NCBI GenBank assembly: GCA_016712035.1
Contig: JADJRT010000018.1
Coordinates: forward strand, 1 to 64,000
Direction: 5' to 3'
Length of the DNA: 64,000 nucleotides
From: Flammeovirgaceae bacterium
GTDB lineage: Bacteria > Bacteroidota > Bacteroidia > Cytophagales > Cyclobacteriaceae
Shown: piece by piece, positions 47,082 to 56,980 of the stretch
How positions within the stretch are numbered: the stretch's first letter is position 1
How the letters are laid out: each line of letters opens with the position of its first letter
Translations under genes and position numbers: made by a program
Notes under the pieces: model-generated
Databases searched by the model: none
What the model was told of the DNA's origin: nothing
What the model saw: only the letters and a program-made list of their open reading frames with translations

Positions 47082-48061
47082 TTAATCTCGGTACATCACG
47101 GCCTTTACTGCCTTAACGGTGCGGGCTACATTAGGTAAAATGGCTTCGATCAAGGTTGGGGCATAGGGGAGTGGTACATCCAACCTATTTATTCTATGAA
47201 CCGGGGCATCCAGATAATCGAACGCATGCTTTTGAACATGGTAGGTAATCTCTGTAGCTATTGAGGATAATGGCCAGGCTTCTTCCACGACTACCAATCG
47301 ATTGGTTTTTTAACCGATGCTACAACCGTAGCATAATCAATAGGGCGCACAGAACGCAGGTCTATTACTTCAGCCGAAATTCCTTCCTTCTCTAATTCTT
47401 GCGCGGCAGCGAGAGCAACTTTCATAATCTTGCCAAAGGAAACAATCGTTACATCGGTTCCACTTTTCTTAATATCCGCTACGCCAATGGGAATCAGATA
47501 TTCTTCCGTAGGCACTTCGCCCTTGTCGCCATACATCATTTCTGACTCCATAAAAATAACCGGATCGTTATCGCGAATGGCAGTCTTCAATAAGCCTTTG
47601 GCATCGTACGGAGTATAAGGAACGACTACTTTTAATCCAGGGGTATTGGCAAACCAATTTTCAAAATTTTGCGAGTGTTGCGAACTCAGCATCCCGGCAT
47701 TACCGGTAGGCCCACGAAATACAATAGGTACATTAAATTGTCCGCCCGACATAGAAAGCATTTTGGCAGCCGAATTAATGATCTGATCAATGGCAACCAA
47801 AGAGAAATTAAACGTCATAAATTCTATAATGGGTCGCAGCCCATTGGCAGCAGCACCAACACCAATGCCGGCAAAACCAAGTTCAGAGATAGGCGTATCA
47901 ATTACGCGCTCGGGTCCAAATTCATCGAGCATACCTTGGCTTACCTTATACGCACCGTTGTACTCGGCTACTTCTTCACCCATGAGAAAGATACTTGGAT
48001 CTCTTCTCATTTCTTCGTTCATGGCCTCGCGTAGCGCCTCTCTGAATTGAATTTCTCTCAT
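47082..48061 (-). CDS. pdhB: Alpha-ketoacid (pyruvate) dehydrogenase E1 beta subunit, frameshifted
   Basis: Beta subunit of the thiamine-dependent E1 that decarboxylates pyruvate (or a related 2-oxoacid). Starts MREIQFREALREAMNEEM. Seen: FLMGEEVAEYNGAYKVSQG, VIDTPISELGFAGIGVGAA, and SVRPIDYATVVASVKK. The frame ends at 47291; the remainder, NRLVVVEEAWPLSSIATEI to VMYRD, is read one base over. Inserting one A in the A6 run (plus-strand T6, 47306-47311) makes about 326 continuous residues. No E1 alpha or E2 gene lies next to it. The branched-chain E1 beta is a less likely alternative. Confidence 0.9.
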
Positions 48062-48160
48062 AGCTGCCGTTAGTTTGGAAAGCCCGTAAAAATAGGGATC
48101 AGGAACATCAGGTTAAAGGGAATAGCCCGTTTTTTTGGGAATAAGAAAGGGTGTAGCAAC

Positions 48161-48185
48161 AAAAAACCCCGGTTTTGGCCGGGGT
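48161..48185 (-). terminator. Intrinsic terminator of the OmpA/TPR lipoprotein gene
   Basis: ACCCCGG (48166-48172) and CCGGGGT (48179-48185) form a strong GC stem with a six-base loop. On the minus strand the stem is followed by TTTTTT (plus-strand A run 48161-48166), 25 bases past the stop at 48210. Confidence 0.85.
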
Positions 48186-48209
48186 CTTTTATAATTAATA
48201 AGATCAAGA

Positions 48210-49982
48210 TTATTTCAATGCACTACGGAAAGATTCAGTAGTTGCAAACTTGGTAAACTCAAGATCAGTTAACGCCTTTTCTTTTAGAGAAGAATCGATT
48301 CTAACTGCGCTTGTAAGATTGCTAACTACGGCATCACCATTACCTGAACGGGCGGCAGCAACGGCTGCTCCGTAGTAGGCTACTGCCATATTGCTGTTTT
48401 TAGCAGAAGCTTCTGCAAAAGATGACGAGGCATTGCTAAAGTCTTTGTTAAGCAACTGCGCTAAGCCTTTGTTGAAAAGGTTAACATCCGTAGCTACGGC
48501 AGAAGAGGTAGAGCTAACAGCTGCGCTATAGTTTGCCATGTAGATTTCACAAGCTCCTTTTACGCCATTAACACCACGGGTAACATCGTTGTTAGCACCA
48601 CGCAATGCTTTGGTAGCATGGCTGTATGCCTTATACGGGTTGCCTTTCCATAATGAAATGGTTGCCAGGTTGGCATGTACTTCTGAAGTTTCTTGAAGTT
48701 TTGCTGCAATATCCAATTGTGCAGAAGCTTTCTCAGCATATTCTGAAGCGCGAGCAGGGTTTTCCATAGCCAACGCGATATAAGCAGCGCCTAAGTTGTT
48801 GTGCGCATTCCAGTTGCTTCCTTTTTTGGTAGCAGCTTCATAGATAGCAGCTTTCTCTTCTACTGAAGGCGTAAGCGTAGCAGCATACATCAATTCTTCG
48901 AAGCTCAAGGTATCAGACTTAACCTGACCGGCTGTGATTTGCTTAGCAAGTACAGAAATTTCAGCATCCGTCTTCTTATCCTTAATAGTCAAGATCTCAG
49001 TTTTAGCAGTACGCAAGCCAGGATAAACATCCTTGAACACTTTGTTGTAAGTCTTCAACTTCTTCATTTGTTTTTCCTGTTCTTCGAAAGAACCACCACC
49101 ATTGATGATGTTCAGGTATTCAGACTTTTGATCTGAAGTTATTCCTTCATATGCAGCCAATGCATTTTTGAATTCTGACCAATCATCAACGACTGGCTTC
49201 AAAATGAATTTAACCTCATCGGCCAATCCTTGATAATCGTATTTCTTCATTTGCGCACGGTAGTACTTTTCGATAGCGGCAGCACGTTCTTCAGAAAGTT
49301 TGCTATTTATTCTCTCAGCACCTTCAGGAGAGTGAGTACCGGTGATGGTTACAGTGCGGGTTACGTTTTTAGCAGCGATATAAGCATCTAATTGCTTTCC
49401 TTTAGCCGCTTTAGTTTCTGAAGTACGGAGTACCGAACGGCCTCTTTCAAAAATGAAATCAGGGATAACAACCGGAACAAGTTCTTCCTGATTGTTGTAA
49501 CCATGTTCTGCGAAAGCGGCATAATATGAATTTTGAACCAACTTAGAGGTAGTGATTATTCCTGTAGCAACAGGCATCCGAGGAGTAGTCTTAGACTTTG
49601 TTCCTTTTGAGGCAACTCCTTGTACTTCTACGGTTCCTACTTTATAGGCATCCTGATAAGGAAATGAAAATGCTTTTGATACTTTTATTTCTTCCACCCC
49701 ACTATTAGGATAGTCTTCAGACCGGTAAGCGGCAGGATCTAAAGCAAGTTCGTTTTCGCCATACTTATAAAAAGTATTGATCGTATAAACTGTTCCTTTC
49801 TTTAACATTTTGATTGGTAGATTTCCAGCCAAATCAAAGTTTACCGTGTCTTTATGAACCTCAAGCGGGTTCGGTGCCACTTCTAACTTTTGTTCTTTGG
49901 CCGCTTTGATCATTTGAGGAAGCGTACAGCTCGTAAAGGTGAGTGCTCCAATGATCACGAATGCGTAGAATAATTTTCTCAT
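48210..49982 (-). CDS. Outer-membrane lipoprotein with OmpA-like domain and TPR repeats
   Basis: 590 residues. Lipoprotein signal (MRKLFYAFVIIGALTFTSC). A beta-rich N-terminal domain (residues 40-165) is followed by an OmpA-like module (VVIPDFIFERGRSVLR ... THSPEGAERINSKLSEERAAAIEKYY). It keeps the Asn and LSxxRA pattern but has SPEG where the peptidoglycan-binding Asp is usual. From residue 390 come TPR-like helical repeats (NAHNNLGAAYIALAMENP, ANLATISLWKGNP, AYYGAAVAAARSG). A good promoter and a strong terminator suggest high expression. Likely a structural envelope protein tying outer membrane and cell wall; the function is inferred. Confidence 0.75.
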   Translation of the reverse strand: MRKLFYAFVIIGALTFTSCTLPQMIKAAKEQKLEVAPNPLEVHKDTVNFDLAGNLPIKMLKKGTVYTINTFYKYGENELALDPAAYRSEDYPNSGVEEIKVSKAFSFPYQDAYKVGTVEVQGVASKGTKSKTTPRMPVATGIITTSKLVQNSYYAAFAEHGYNNQEELVPVVIPDFIFERGRSVLRTSETKAAKGKQLDAYIAAKNVTRTVTITGTHSPEGAERINSKLSEERAAAIEKYYRAQMKKYDYQGLADEVKFILKPVVDDWSEFKNALAAYEGITSDQKSEYLNIINGGGSFEEQEKQMKKLKTYNKVFKDVYPGLRTAKTEILTIKDKKTDAEISVLAKQITAGQVKSDTLSFEELMYAATLTPSVEEKAAIYEAATKKGSNWNAHNNLGAAYIALAMENPARASEYAEKASAQLDIAAKLQETSEVHANLATISLWKGNPYKAYSHATKALRGANNDVTRGVNGVKGACEIYMANYSAAVSSTSSAVATDVNLFNKGLAQLLNKDFSNASSSFAEASAKNSNMAVAYYGAAVAAARSGNGDAVVSNLTSAVRIDSSLKEKALTDLEFTKFATTESFRSALK

Positions 49983-50016
49983 GGTTTTGATTTAATAGGT
50001 TTCCGTAAACGAGGTG

Positions 50017-50048
50017 CAAAGTTAACCTTAAACCCCTTTTTTCTGCAA
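50017..50048 (-). promoter_or_regulatory. Bacteroidota-type promoter of the OmpA/TPR lipoprotein gene
   Basis: Read on the minus strand, TAACTTTG (plus 50017-50024) fits TAnnTTTG, and a TTG (plus 50046-50048) lies 21 bases upstream. The start site would fall near 50010, giving a leader of about 28 nt to the ATG at 49982. The rest of the 49983-50176 gap shows nothing else recognisable. Confidence 0.6.
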
Positions 50049-50176
50049 TAATACTCAAAAAAATAACACGGCTACCGCTGAAACTAGGTGGATCACCAGC
50101 TATATTTGCAGAGAGGGTTTTAAGTCGATAAAAGGACTTTTACTCAGGTAAACGGAAGTATTTCAGCTTAATTTAT

Positions 50177-50410
50177 ATGAATATGAAGGGCTTGATAGGC
50201 GAAATTCAACTTTTCTTTGAGAATCAGGCCTTTGGCGTGTGTACAGCCTTGGGTGACAAAATGGGTGTTGCCACCTCCTCGATCCGACTTTTTTTTATTT
50301 ATGCCTCCTTCCTTACTTTCGGTTCGCCACTGATTATTTACATGTCTCTGGCCTTTATTCTTAATATGCGCAGCCATTTGCGGAGGCGAAGCACCATTTG
50401 GGATTACTAA
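50177..50410 (+). CDS. PspC domain membrane protein
   Basis: 77-residue protein with the PspC fold: AFGVCTALGDKMGVATSSIRLFFIYASFL, then a second helix LIIYMSLAFILNM and a basic tail. PspC proteins are membrane-stress (phage-shock) factors; short stand-alone forms are common in Bacteroidota. MKG at 50183 is an alternative start. Stop overlaps the convergent glycosyltransferase stop (CTAA, 50407-50410). Confidence 0.8.
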   Translation: MNMKGLIGEIQLFFENQAFGVCTALGDKMGVATSSIRLFFIYASFLTFGSPLIIYMSLAFILNMRSHLRRRSTIWDY

Positions 50411-51419
50411 AACTTCAAGGACTTAAAGGTTCTCTTTCGTAAAAGGAAGAAATCAACCGTTAGCAAACGTGGATATTGTTGTGAAACCCGGTAAGATAAA
50501 CCGGCCAATTGTTCTCTTTTTTTGAGATCCGCCCCCAGATTACCAAAGAATTTGAGATGCGCTTTGATTACCGCCCAGGAGTCTTTGGGAGATCCTTGAA
50601 TCAAAAACACCAACGAAGCGAAATAGTCCAGGGAATCCGAAGGGGAAGTTTCCACCAAAGACTATGCGATGGTAAATTTTTTATCAAGAGACTTAACCCA
50701 TTTCTAAAGTTCAAGAAGGTCTTTCGCGGATTTGATTTAGAGAGGGTGCCACCCCCAACGTGGTAAACCTTACTTTCGCCCACGTATTTAACCTGGCGGC
50801 CCGCCCTATTCAATCGCCAGCATAAGTCGATTTCCTCCATGTGGGCAAAAAAATCTTCATCTAACCCACCCGAAGTATGAAAATCCTTCGCTCGGATAAA
50901 CAGACAGGCACCTGTTGCCCAGAAAATAGTTCGGTTGTCATCATATTGACCTATATCTTTTTCCAGGTTGTTAAAAATCCTTCCGCGACAAAATGGATAG
51001 CCCAGCATATCGACAAATCCACCGGCTGCACCCGCGTATTCGAAATAATCTTTTTTGTTATAGTAGAGAACTTTGGGTTGGGCCGCTGCCAGTAAAGGAT
51101 TTGCCTTAAACTCTTGGATAACGGGAGTAATCCATCCGGACGTAACTTCTACATCAGAATTAAGCAGCACAAAATACTCGGCCTCAATTAACTTCAGAGA
51201 ATAGTTATAACCGCCACAATATCCGAGATTCTTTTCAAGCCTGATTATTTCTATCGAATCGGAATATTCTTTTTCAAGGAATGCGATTGAATCGTCTGTG
51301 GAAGCATTGTCGGCTACAATAATTTTTGCATCGCCACTGTGGGCCATTACGGACGGCAGGAATTGTTGTAGGAAACTTCTTCCGTTATAGTTTAGAATGA
51401 CAACCGCTACCTCGGTCAT
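50407..51419 (-). CDS. Family 2 glycosyltransferase, frameshifted
   Basis: GT-A glycosyltransferase using a nucleotide sugar. Seen: VAVVILNYNGRSFLQQFL, IVADNASTDDSIAFLE, YFVLLNSDVEVTSGW (DxD-like), FWATGACLFIRAKDF, DEDFFAHMEEIDLCWRL (catalytic acid region) and a distal KTFLNFRNGLSLLIKNLP. The frame breaks near 50635; the rest (LDYFASLVFLIQGSPKDSW ... KSLKF) follows in another frame, giving about 337 residues. Acts on an unknown glycan, probably rhamnosyl-type. Its start overlaps the end of the YbaB gene by four bases. Confidence 0.85.
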
Positions 51420-51751
51420 CCCATCAGGTTACTTAAGTCCATACCCGGTATATTGGGAAGCATTCCTTCGGTAGCTTTCTTCAATTCATCTTTGGCAAGG
51501 GCATCTACTTCTTCCAGCGCCTTATTAACGGCCGCTATCACCAGATCTTGTACCAGTACTTTATCTTCGGCACGCAACGTAGCCGGATCAATATCTATCG
51601 AGATCACTTGCTTCTTACCGTTGACTATCGCTTTTACCATGCCACCACCCGACTCGCCACTGGCATGTACACGTACCAAATTATCCTGGGCTTCCTTTAT
51701 TTTTCCCTGCACCTCTTTCATCTTGCCCATCATTTTCATCATATCAAACAT
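51416..51751 (-). CDS. YbaB/EbfC family nucleoid-associated protein
   Basis: Small DNA-binding dimer of the YbaB/EbfC family. 111 residues: MFDMMKMMGKMKEVQGKIKEAQ, VHASGESGGGMVKAIVNGKK, ISIDIDPATL and VQDLVIAAVNKALEEVDALAKDELK. In many bacteria it sits with dnaX and recR; here it instead precedes a glycosyltransferase with an ATGA overlap. Intact. Confidence 0.9.
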   Translation of the reverse strand: MFDMMKMMGKMKEVQGKIKEAQDNLVRVHASGESGGGMVKAIVNGKKQVISIDIDPATLRAEDKVLVQDLVIAAVNKALEEVDALAKDELKKATEGMLPNIPGMDLSNLMG

Positions 51752-51799
51752 AGCTGTATTGGGTTGGTTAGAAACGCAAAGGTAAAGATTTCAATCCGC

Positions 51800-53725
51800 T
51801 TACTTGGTGGTCTTAAGAATTACAACCGTGCTACCTACAGAAAGACTTCGTCCGGCCAAATCGCTAATCTGTGCTCGCTCTACATAGTTTTCTTCAGGCA
51901 AGACTTTCCCATTGTTGGTACCATTCCAGGGTTCATTTTTATCAGAATAATAAACCATCGTACCCCACCGGTCGAATATCTTTAACTCCAACTTTACGAT
52001 ATACTGCCCTTGAACCGTAAAGGTTTCGTTTTCGGGAGGGCCCGAGCCATCAGGTGTAAAAGCGGTGGGATAGAAAAGATTTACTTCTTTGGTAACAATC
52101 AGCCGATTAGAAACTGAATTAATCAATCCTACTTCCACAGGTTGTGCAATTATCTGGTATTGAACTACCTGATTAATAGCATCGGGCTGATCATCTACCC
52201 AAATGGTGTCTGTTCCTATGTTAATGGTCTGCATCAATCCACCACTTTTATCAAATTTTTCAATCCGATAATTTGTAACGCCATTACGCCAACCTTTCAG
52301 TCTCGTCCATTTCAGGGTTATTACATTTTTGTTATCCATGGAAGATAATAGCCGGATGGGGCAAATGAGATCTCCGGCTAAGCTCGCGTTACCACACAAG
52401 TCGCCATAATTAATGCGGTAGCAGAAATTACCCTCGGTTGTATATCCGGTATCGTCAAAATCTGTACTGGTTGTTTTTCCCGCAAGGCTAAAAACCGAAT
52501 TGTTTTGATTTCGGAGTACAGCATACTCATCTACCGTGAATAGAGGATCCTGCTGCCAGGTTAATTGAACTCCATTCGATCCAACTACCGATGAGGTGTT
52601 TGTGATGGCGGTTGGGTTTACCGTTGTAAATGCTTCCCCACATTTTTCAAGCGAGGTACTTTGGGCGCCACCGGCATAATGATTAATTACCTGATAACAA
52701 TAGTTGGTTTTACAAACCACATCGACATCATTTAACGAAGAGGGCGCTCCGGGTATAATTGTATACGAGGTTCCGTTTCGGATAATTTCAGTAGAGAGAA
52801 CGCCATTGGCCGCACTAGCCCAGGTTAGCCGATTAAAACCGTTTTGAATTGCCAGATCAAAATTATGACTGCACATAGGCGGTGAGTAGGTATTCAAACC
52901 CGTGCAAGGATCAAAAGAACCTAATCGAAAACAGTAAAAATTATCATCGGTCTTCAGGTTGGGAACGGTAAGCGTGCTAACGGCATACAGCGTTTGAAAT
53001 TGTTGGAACGTGGTACCATTGTTAACCGCAATCTCCAGTTTGTATTGAATGTTTTGTTGTGGGGTAAAATCGAGTTGTATAGACGAAGGGTCTAATACCG
53101 TTAAGGCAGTAAGTTGTGGCGTGGGCAGCACGGCTAAAGAAGTAAAGGGCAGAACTTTAGCAGAACAATTATTCGCGGCATTCAGATCTTTTCCTTTTAC
53201 GCTAATGTTGAACGTAGACGCTACCCCATAACTATGGTTAGCGGTTTGGTTGTTGCTATTCGGTATAACCGTTTCGTTAATCCCATCATTATTAAAATCA
53301 ATGGCGTATTGATCGTAATTTTTATCTGTAATTTTTATGGACGCCTGTAAACCCGAACAAGTGTAAATCTCAAATTCAGGCTCAATGTCAGGATCAACCG
53401 TAATGGTGATATCGTCAGCACCGATACTCTGATAAAGAACAGTGAGTTTGAAAGTACCGGCTTGTGGATAGGTAATGGTGAATTGATTTTGTTGTGGCCC
53501 GCTTCCGTTGCCGGCACCCATTAAGCAGGGTTTTCCAGCGGTACACTCCCCGGTAGTTATCAGGTTGGTGTCTAATATAGTTACCGTAAAGGGTGCACAA
53601 CCTTTTATTTCGTCTACCTGAAAACGTCCTAGTCGGCTGTTGTATTGCGCCTCCGTGGCAACAACGGCCATCAAACTAAATAAGCACGTAAGAATCAGGT
53701 TCTGTTTCACTAACTGAAATTTCAA
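51800..53725 (-). CDS. Secreted protein with gliding-motility/T9SS type B C-terminal domain
   Basis: 641 residues. Signal peptide (ILTCLFSLMAVVATEAQ) followed by PKD/fibronectin-type III-like beta domains (FQVDEIKGCAPFTVTILD; YPQAGTFKLTVLYQ; NGVQLTWQQDP; KNVITLKWTRLKGW). The C-terminal domain FYPTAFTPDGSGPPENETF ... LKIFDRWGTMVYYSDKNEPWNG is the type B sorting domain recognised by the type IX secretion system, so the protein reaches the cell surface. Ligand or role unknown. Its ATG overlaps the hutH stop by four bases. Confidence 0.85.
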   Translation of the reverse strand: MKFQLVKQNLILTCLFSLMAVVATEAQYNSRLGRFQVDEIKGCAPFTVTILDTNLITTGECTAGKPCLMGAGNGSGPQQNQFTITYPQAGTFKLTVLYQSIGADDITITVDPDIEPEFEIYTCSGLQASIKITDKNYDQYAIDFNNDGINETVIPNSNNQTANHSYGVASTFNISVKGKDLNAANNCSAKVLPFTSLAVLPTPQLTALTVLDPSSIQLDFTPQQNIQYKLEIAVNNGTTFQQFQTLYAVSTLTVPNLKTDDNFYCFRLGSFDPCTGLNTYSPPMCSHNFDLAIQNGFNRLTWASAANGVLSTEIIRNGTSYTIIPGAPSSLNDVDVVCKTNYCYQVINHYAGGAQSTSLEKCGEAFTTVNPTAITNTSSVVGSNGVQLTWQQDPLFTVDEYAVLRNQNNSVFSLAGKTTSTDFDDTGYTTEGNFCYRINYGDLCGNASLAGDLICPIRLLSSMDNKNVITLKWTRLKGWRNGVTNYRIEKFDKSGGLMQTINIGTDTIWVDDQPDAINQVVQYQIIAQPVEVGLINSVSNRLIVTKEVNLFYPTAFTPDGSGPPENETFTVQGQYIVKLELKIFDRWGTMVYYSDKNEPWNGTNNGKVLPEENYVERAQISDLAGRSLSVGSTVVILKTTK

Positions 53726-55214
53726 AATTCAAGCGTACAGTTTTTCAAAAACTTTTCGGCATTTACCATATCCGGATGTAGCTCTCTGTCTGTTTCTATA
53801 AACGGAACAACGTGGCGGAAAGTATTGACAAATTTCTCTAACCGAGCGGATGTTTTCAGCGGTCGTCTAAAATGTAAAGCTTGCGTGGTGGTAATCAATT
53901 CAATCGCCAGGATTGAATAGAGATTGTTAACAACCCGATACGCTTTGGTGGCTGCATTGGCGCCCATACTTACGTGATCTTCCTGCCCGTTAGAAGACAC
54001 GATCGAGTCAATGGATGCCGGACTACAAAGTTGTTTATTCTGGCTTACGATAGAGGCGGCTGTGTATTGTGGAATCATCATGCCCGAGTTAATACCCGGA
54101 TTGGCTACGAGGTAATTTGGTAATTCACGAGAACCTGAAATGAGTTGGTAAGTTCTTCTTTCTGAGATGCTTCCTAATTCAGCCAAAGCGATCGCCAAAA
54201 ATCCAACCCCAACGCCAAGGGCTGACCATGAAAATTTCCAGCCGAAATAATTTTATCCTCGTCAGCAAAAATGTTGGGATTGTCGCTGACAGAATTAATT
54301 TCAGTAAGGATGGTTTGGGTTACGAATTGGATCGTATCATCGCTGGCGCCATGTACCTGCGGCATGCATCGAAAGGAATACGGATCTTGTACATGCTTTT
54401 TGGGCTGGATAATATCACTTCCAGTTAATAGCTCTTTAATGAAAGCTGCAACTTTCACTTGACCGGTATGAGGTCTGATTTTATGCACTTGTTCTTCGAA
54501 GGGTTCAATACGACCATCAAAAGCATCAAGGGAAAGGGCCCCAATCATATTAGCGAGTGTCAATAGTCGATGCGCGTGTAACACGCACCAGGTACCATAT
54601 GCACTCATGAATTGTGTTCCATTCAACAAGGCTAATCCTTCTTTCGCCTTAAAGTGAATGCGTTGCCAACCCAATAGGCTTAGGATTTCATCCCCTGTAT
54701 AAATCTTACCTAAATAATGAGCTTCACCAAGCCCAATCAAAGGCAGCGAGAGGTGAGCTAATGGAGCCAAGTCACCGGATGCACCCAACGATCCCATTTC
54801 ATAAACGCGTGGCAAAACGCGCTGGTTAAACATGTCGATTAACCGATCTACCGTTTCAACTTGCACCCCTGAATAGCCATAGGAAAGGGATTGTACTTTC
54901 AGGTACAGCATCAGTAAAACAATTTCGCGGGGTATCTCGGGGCCGGTGCCACAAGCATGCGACATCACTAAATTCTCCTGTAAGGTTTCTAATTTATCTT
55001 TTGGAATGTGTTTGTCGTATAGCGAACCAAAGCCCGTATTGATTCCATAAATGGGGTGGGTGGCTGCAGCTAATTTATTATCTAAATAATCCCGGCAACG
55101 GATAATCTGTTGGCGCGAGTTTTCCGATAAAGCAATCTTGGCATGACCATGAAGCACCGCGTCAAGCTCGTGAAGGGTAAGGAGTTTGTTTGATATGTGG
55201 TGCGTGGGTTGCAA
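53722..55214 (-). CDS. hutH: Histidine ammonia-lyase, frameshifted
   Basis: Removes ammonia from histidine to give urocanate, using the self-made MIO cofactor. The Ala-Ser-Gly triad is in MGSLGASGDLAPLAHLSLPL. Also seen: YGINTGFGSLYDKHIP, LLNGTQFMSAYGTW and SAGNFHGQPLALG. The first frame ends at 54174; the second begins FLAIALAELGSISERRTYQL. Adding one G in GGGG (plus-strand CCCC, 54207-54210) gives LALGVGFLAIALA, the family sequence, and about 498 residues. A tyrosine or phenylalanine ammonia-lyase is a less likely alternative. No other hut gene is nearby. Confidence 0.9.
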
Positions 55215-55236
55215 AATAGTTCTTGGTTTCCGGTTG

Positions 55237-56610
55237 CTAGTTGCCAGTAAGAAATGAAATAATTTCGGAGATAGATTTCTTTTCTTGCTCGCCCGTCTTC
55301 ATGTTTTTGATTGTCAATTGTTGGCTTTTTATTTCCTCTGAACCAATTACGATGACATACGGAATCATTTTCTTGTTCGCGTAATCGAATTGCTTTTGAA
55401 TTTTTACAGAGTCTGGGTAAATCTCAGAGGCGATGCCTTTATCCCGCAAGGTTTGCAAAACTCCCAAACCATAATTCATACTGGGTTCATCAAAATGACT
55501 AATCAACACTGTTGATGATGCGTTGACTTCCTGCGGAAAAAGCTTTAATTCCTCCATGGCATCGTACAAGCGATCTACACCAAAAGAAATTCCAACGCCC
55601 GAAAGTTTTTCTTTGCTGCCAAAGGCTTGGGTAAGATTATCATACCGACCGCCACCGCTTACGCTGCCTATTACCACATTATTGATCTTTACTTCAAAGA
55701 TGCAACCGGTGTAATAACTTAAACCACGTGCCAATGAGATATCAAACTCAACATGATCCTCCGTTGTATTATAACTCTTTAGAAGTACGAACACTTGCTT
55801 AAGATCGGCTATTCCTTTTTGACCTTTTTCAGAAGTAGCAAACCGGAAAGTTAGAAATTCTACTTTTTCTTGAGTGGTTCCTTTGAAGTTTATGATTTCA
55901 AATAAGGTAGTTAGACCCTTCTCGCCAAACCCCCGGATTCTTAATTCTTCTTTTACTTTTTCTTCTCCGATTTTATCGAGCTTATCAATAGCAACAAACA
56001 GCGAAGATTCTTTTTCATTAGCGGCCACTAATTCAGCAATCCCGGCAAGGATGCCGCGATGATTTATTTTAATGGTGTAATCTGTAATGCCTAACGATTT
56101 AAAGGCAGATTTGATCATTAAAACAATTTCAGCTTCGCAGATCAGAGAATCAGTACCCACTACATCGGCATCGCATTGATAGAACTCCCGATACCTTCCT
56201 TTCTGGGGTCGATCGGCCCGCCATACCGGTTGAATCTGATAGCGCTTAAATGGAAGTGTAATCTCGTGCCGGTTCATCACCACATAGCGGGCGAAGGGAA
56301 CAGTGAGATCGTAGCGGAGGCCTTTTTCAGAAATATCAGAAGTAATGAGTTTTGAGTCTTTAGTATTGAGTTTGGACTGGTCAACGTCCTTTAAATAATC
56401 GCCCGAGTTAAGAATCTTGAACAGCAACTGATCCCCTTCGTCTCCATATTTTCCCGTGAGGGTACTCAGGTTTTCCATAGTGGGAGTCTCGAGGGGCTGG
56501 AAGCCATGTAACTGAAAGACACCGCGAATTGAATTAAGAATAAACTGGCGCTTGGCCATTACGGCCGGACCAAAGTCGCGGGTACCTTTAGGTAAAGTTG
56601 GTTTTTCCAT
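55237..56610 (-). CDS. hisS: Histidyl-tRNA synthetase
   Basis: Class II synthetase charging tRNA-His. About 457 residues; the start MEKPTLPKGTRDFGP at 56610 is the family N terminus (five extra residues in the longer frame). Seen: motif 2 RYQIQPVWRADRPQKGRYREFYQCDADVVG, the histidine loop LARGLSYYTGCIFEV, SVSGGGRYDNLTQAFG, GISFGVDRLYD (motif 3) and a C-terminal anticodon domain. Intact. hutH follows 22 bases later. Confidence 0.95.
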   Translation of the reverse strand: MEKPTLPKGTRDFGPAVMAKRQFILNSIRGVFQLHGFQPLETPTMENLSTLTGKYGDEGDQLLFKILNSGDYLKDVDQSKLNTKDSKLITSDISEKGLRYDLTVPFARYVVMNRHEITLPFKRYQIQPVWRADRPQKGRYREFYQCDADVVGTDSLICEAEIVLMIKSAFKSLGITDYTIKINHRGILAGIAELVAANEKESSLFVAIDKLDKIGEEKVKEELRIRGFGEKGLTTLFEIINFKGTTQEKVEFLTFRFATSEKGQKGIADLKQVFVLLKSYNTTEDHVEFDISLARGLSYYTGCIFEVKINNVVIGSVSGGGRYDNLTQAFGSKEKLSGVGISFGVDRLYDAMEELKLFPQEVNASSTVLISHFDEPSMNYGLGVLQTLRDKGIASEIYPDSVKIQKQFDYANKKMIPYVIVIGSEEIKSQQLTIKNMKTGEQEKKSISEIISFLTGN

Positions 56611-56765
56611 AATAAAACAGGGCAATTTAAGGATAAGCCACTAATTCACGGATCGACCGTGTGTTTAATACTACGTAAATGCTGTATTTACTCTTCAATT
56701 CGTTGATTTTGCGGGCTAATTCTAAATATTCTGAGAATCTGTGGCAATTAATTACAAAACATGTC

Positions 56766-56773
56766 TATTTTTG
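56766..56773 (+). promoter_or_regulatory. Candidate -7 promoter element of the small basic protein gene
   Basis: TATTTTTG fits TAnnTTTG and lies 23 bases before the ATG at 56797. No matching -33 TTG is seen at the expected distance, so support is partial. Confidence 0.35.
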
Positions 56774-56796
56774 CACCCTTTAAAAGCTAAAAAGTC

Positions 56797-56955
56797 ATGT
56801 CAGTTACCCGTTTAAAAAGAAAAGGCCGCAAAGATAAAGCTGTTGCAGCTCGTAGAAGAACCTCTTTGAAGATACTAAACTTTAAGCCTGTGGCTAAAAC
56901 TGTTGATGTCGAGAAGATTAAAGAAGAATTTAAGGCCAAGAAGGCCGCGAAATAA
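56797..56955 (+). CDS. Short highly basic protein (52 residues), possibly a ribosome-associated protein
   Basis: A short gene read directly from the sequence: begins MSVTRLKRKGRKDKAVAARR, then LKILNFKPVAKTVDVEK and a Lys/Ala-rich end. About a third of the residues are Lys or Arg. It has a candidate -7 element upstream and a clear intrinsic terminator 26 bases after the stop, so it is a compact independent gene. The composition and the LKRKGRKDKA start resemble a conserved small protein seen in many Bacteroidota genomes and are what an rRNA-binding protein would look like. Identity with a known Bacteroidota ribosomal protein such as bL38 is my guess, not shown. Confidence 0.7.
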   Translation: MSVTRLKRKGRKDKAVAARRRTSLKILNFKPVAKTVDVEKIKEEFKAKKAAK

Positions 56956-56980
56956 TTCATATTTTTCGAAAGATTAATGA

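Noticed and set aside
50177..51419. PspC and glycosyltransferase as a joint stress-envelope unit
   Set aside because: They are convergent and only share stop codons; nothing shows co-regulation.
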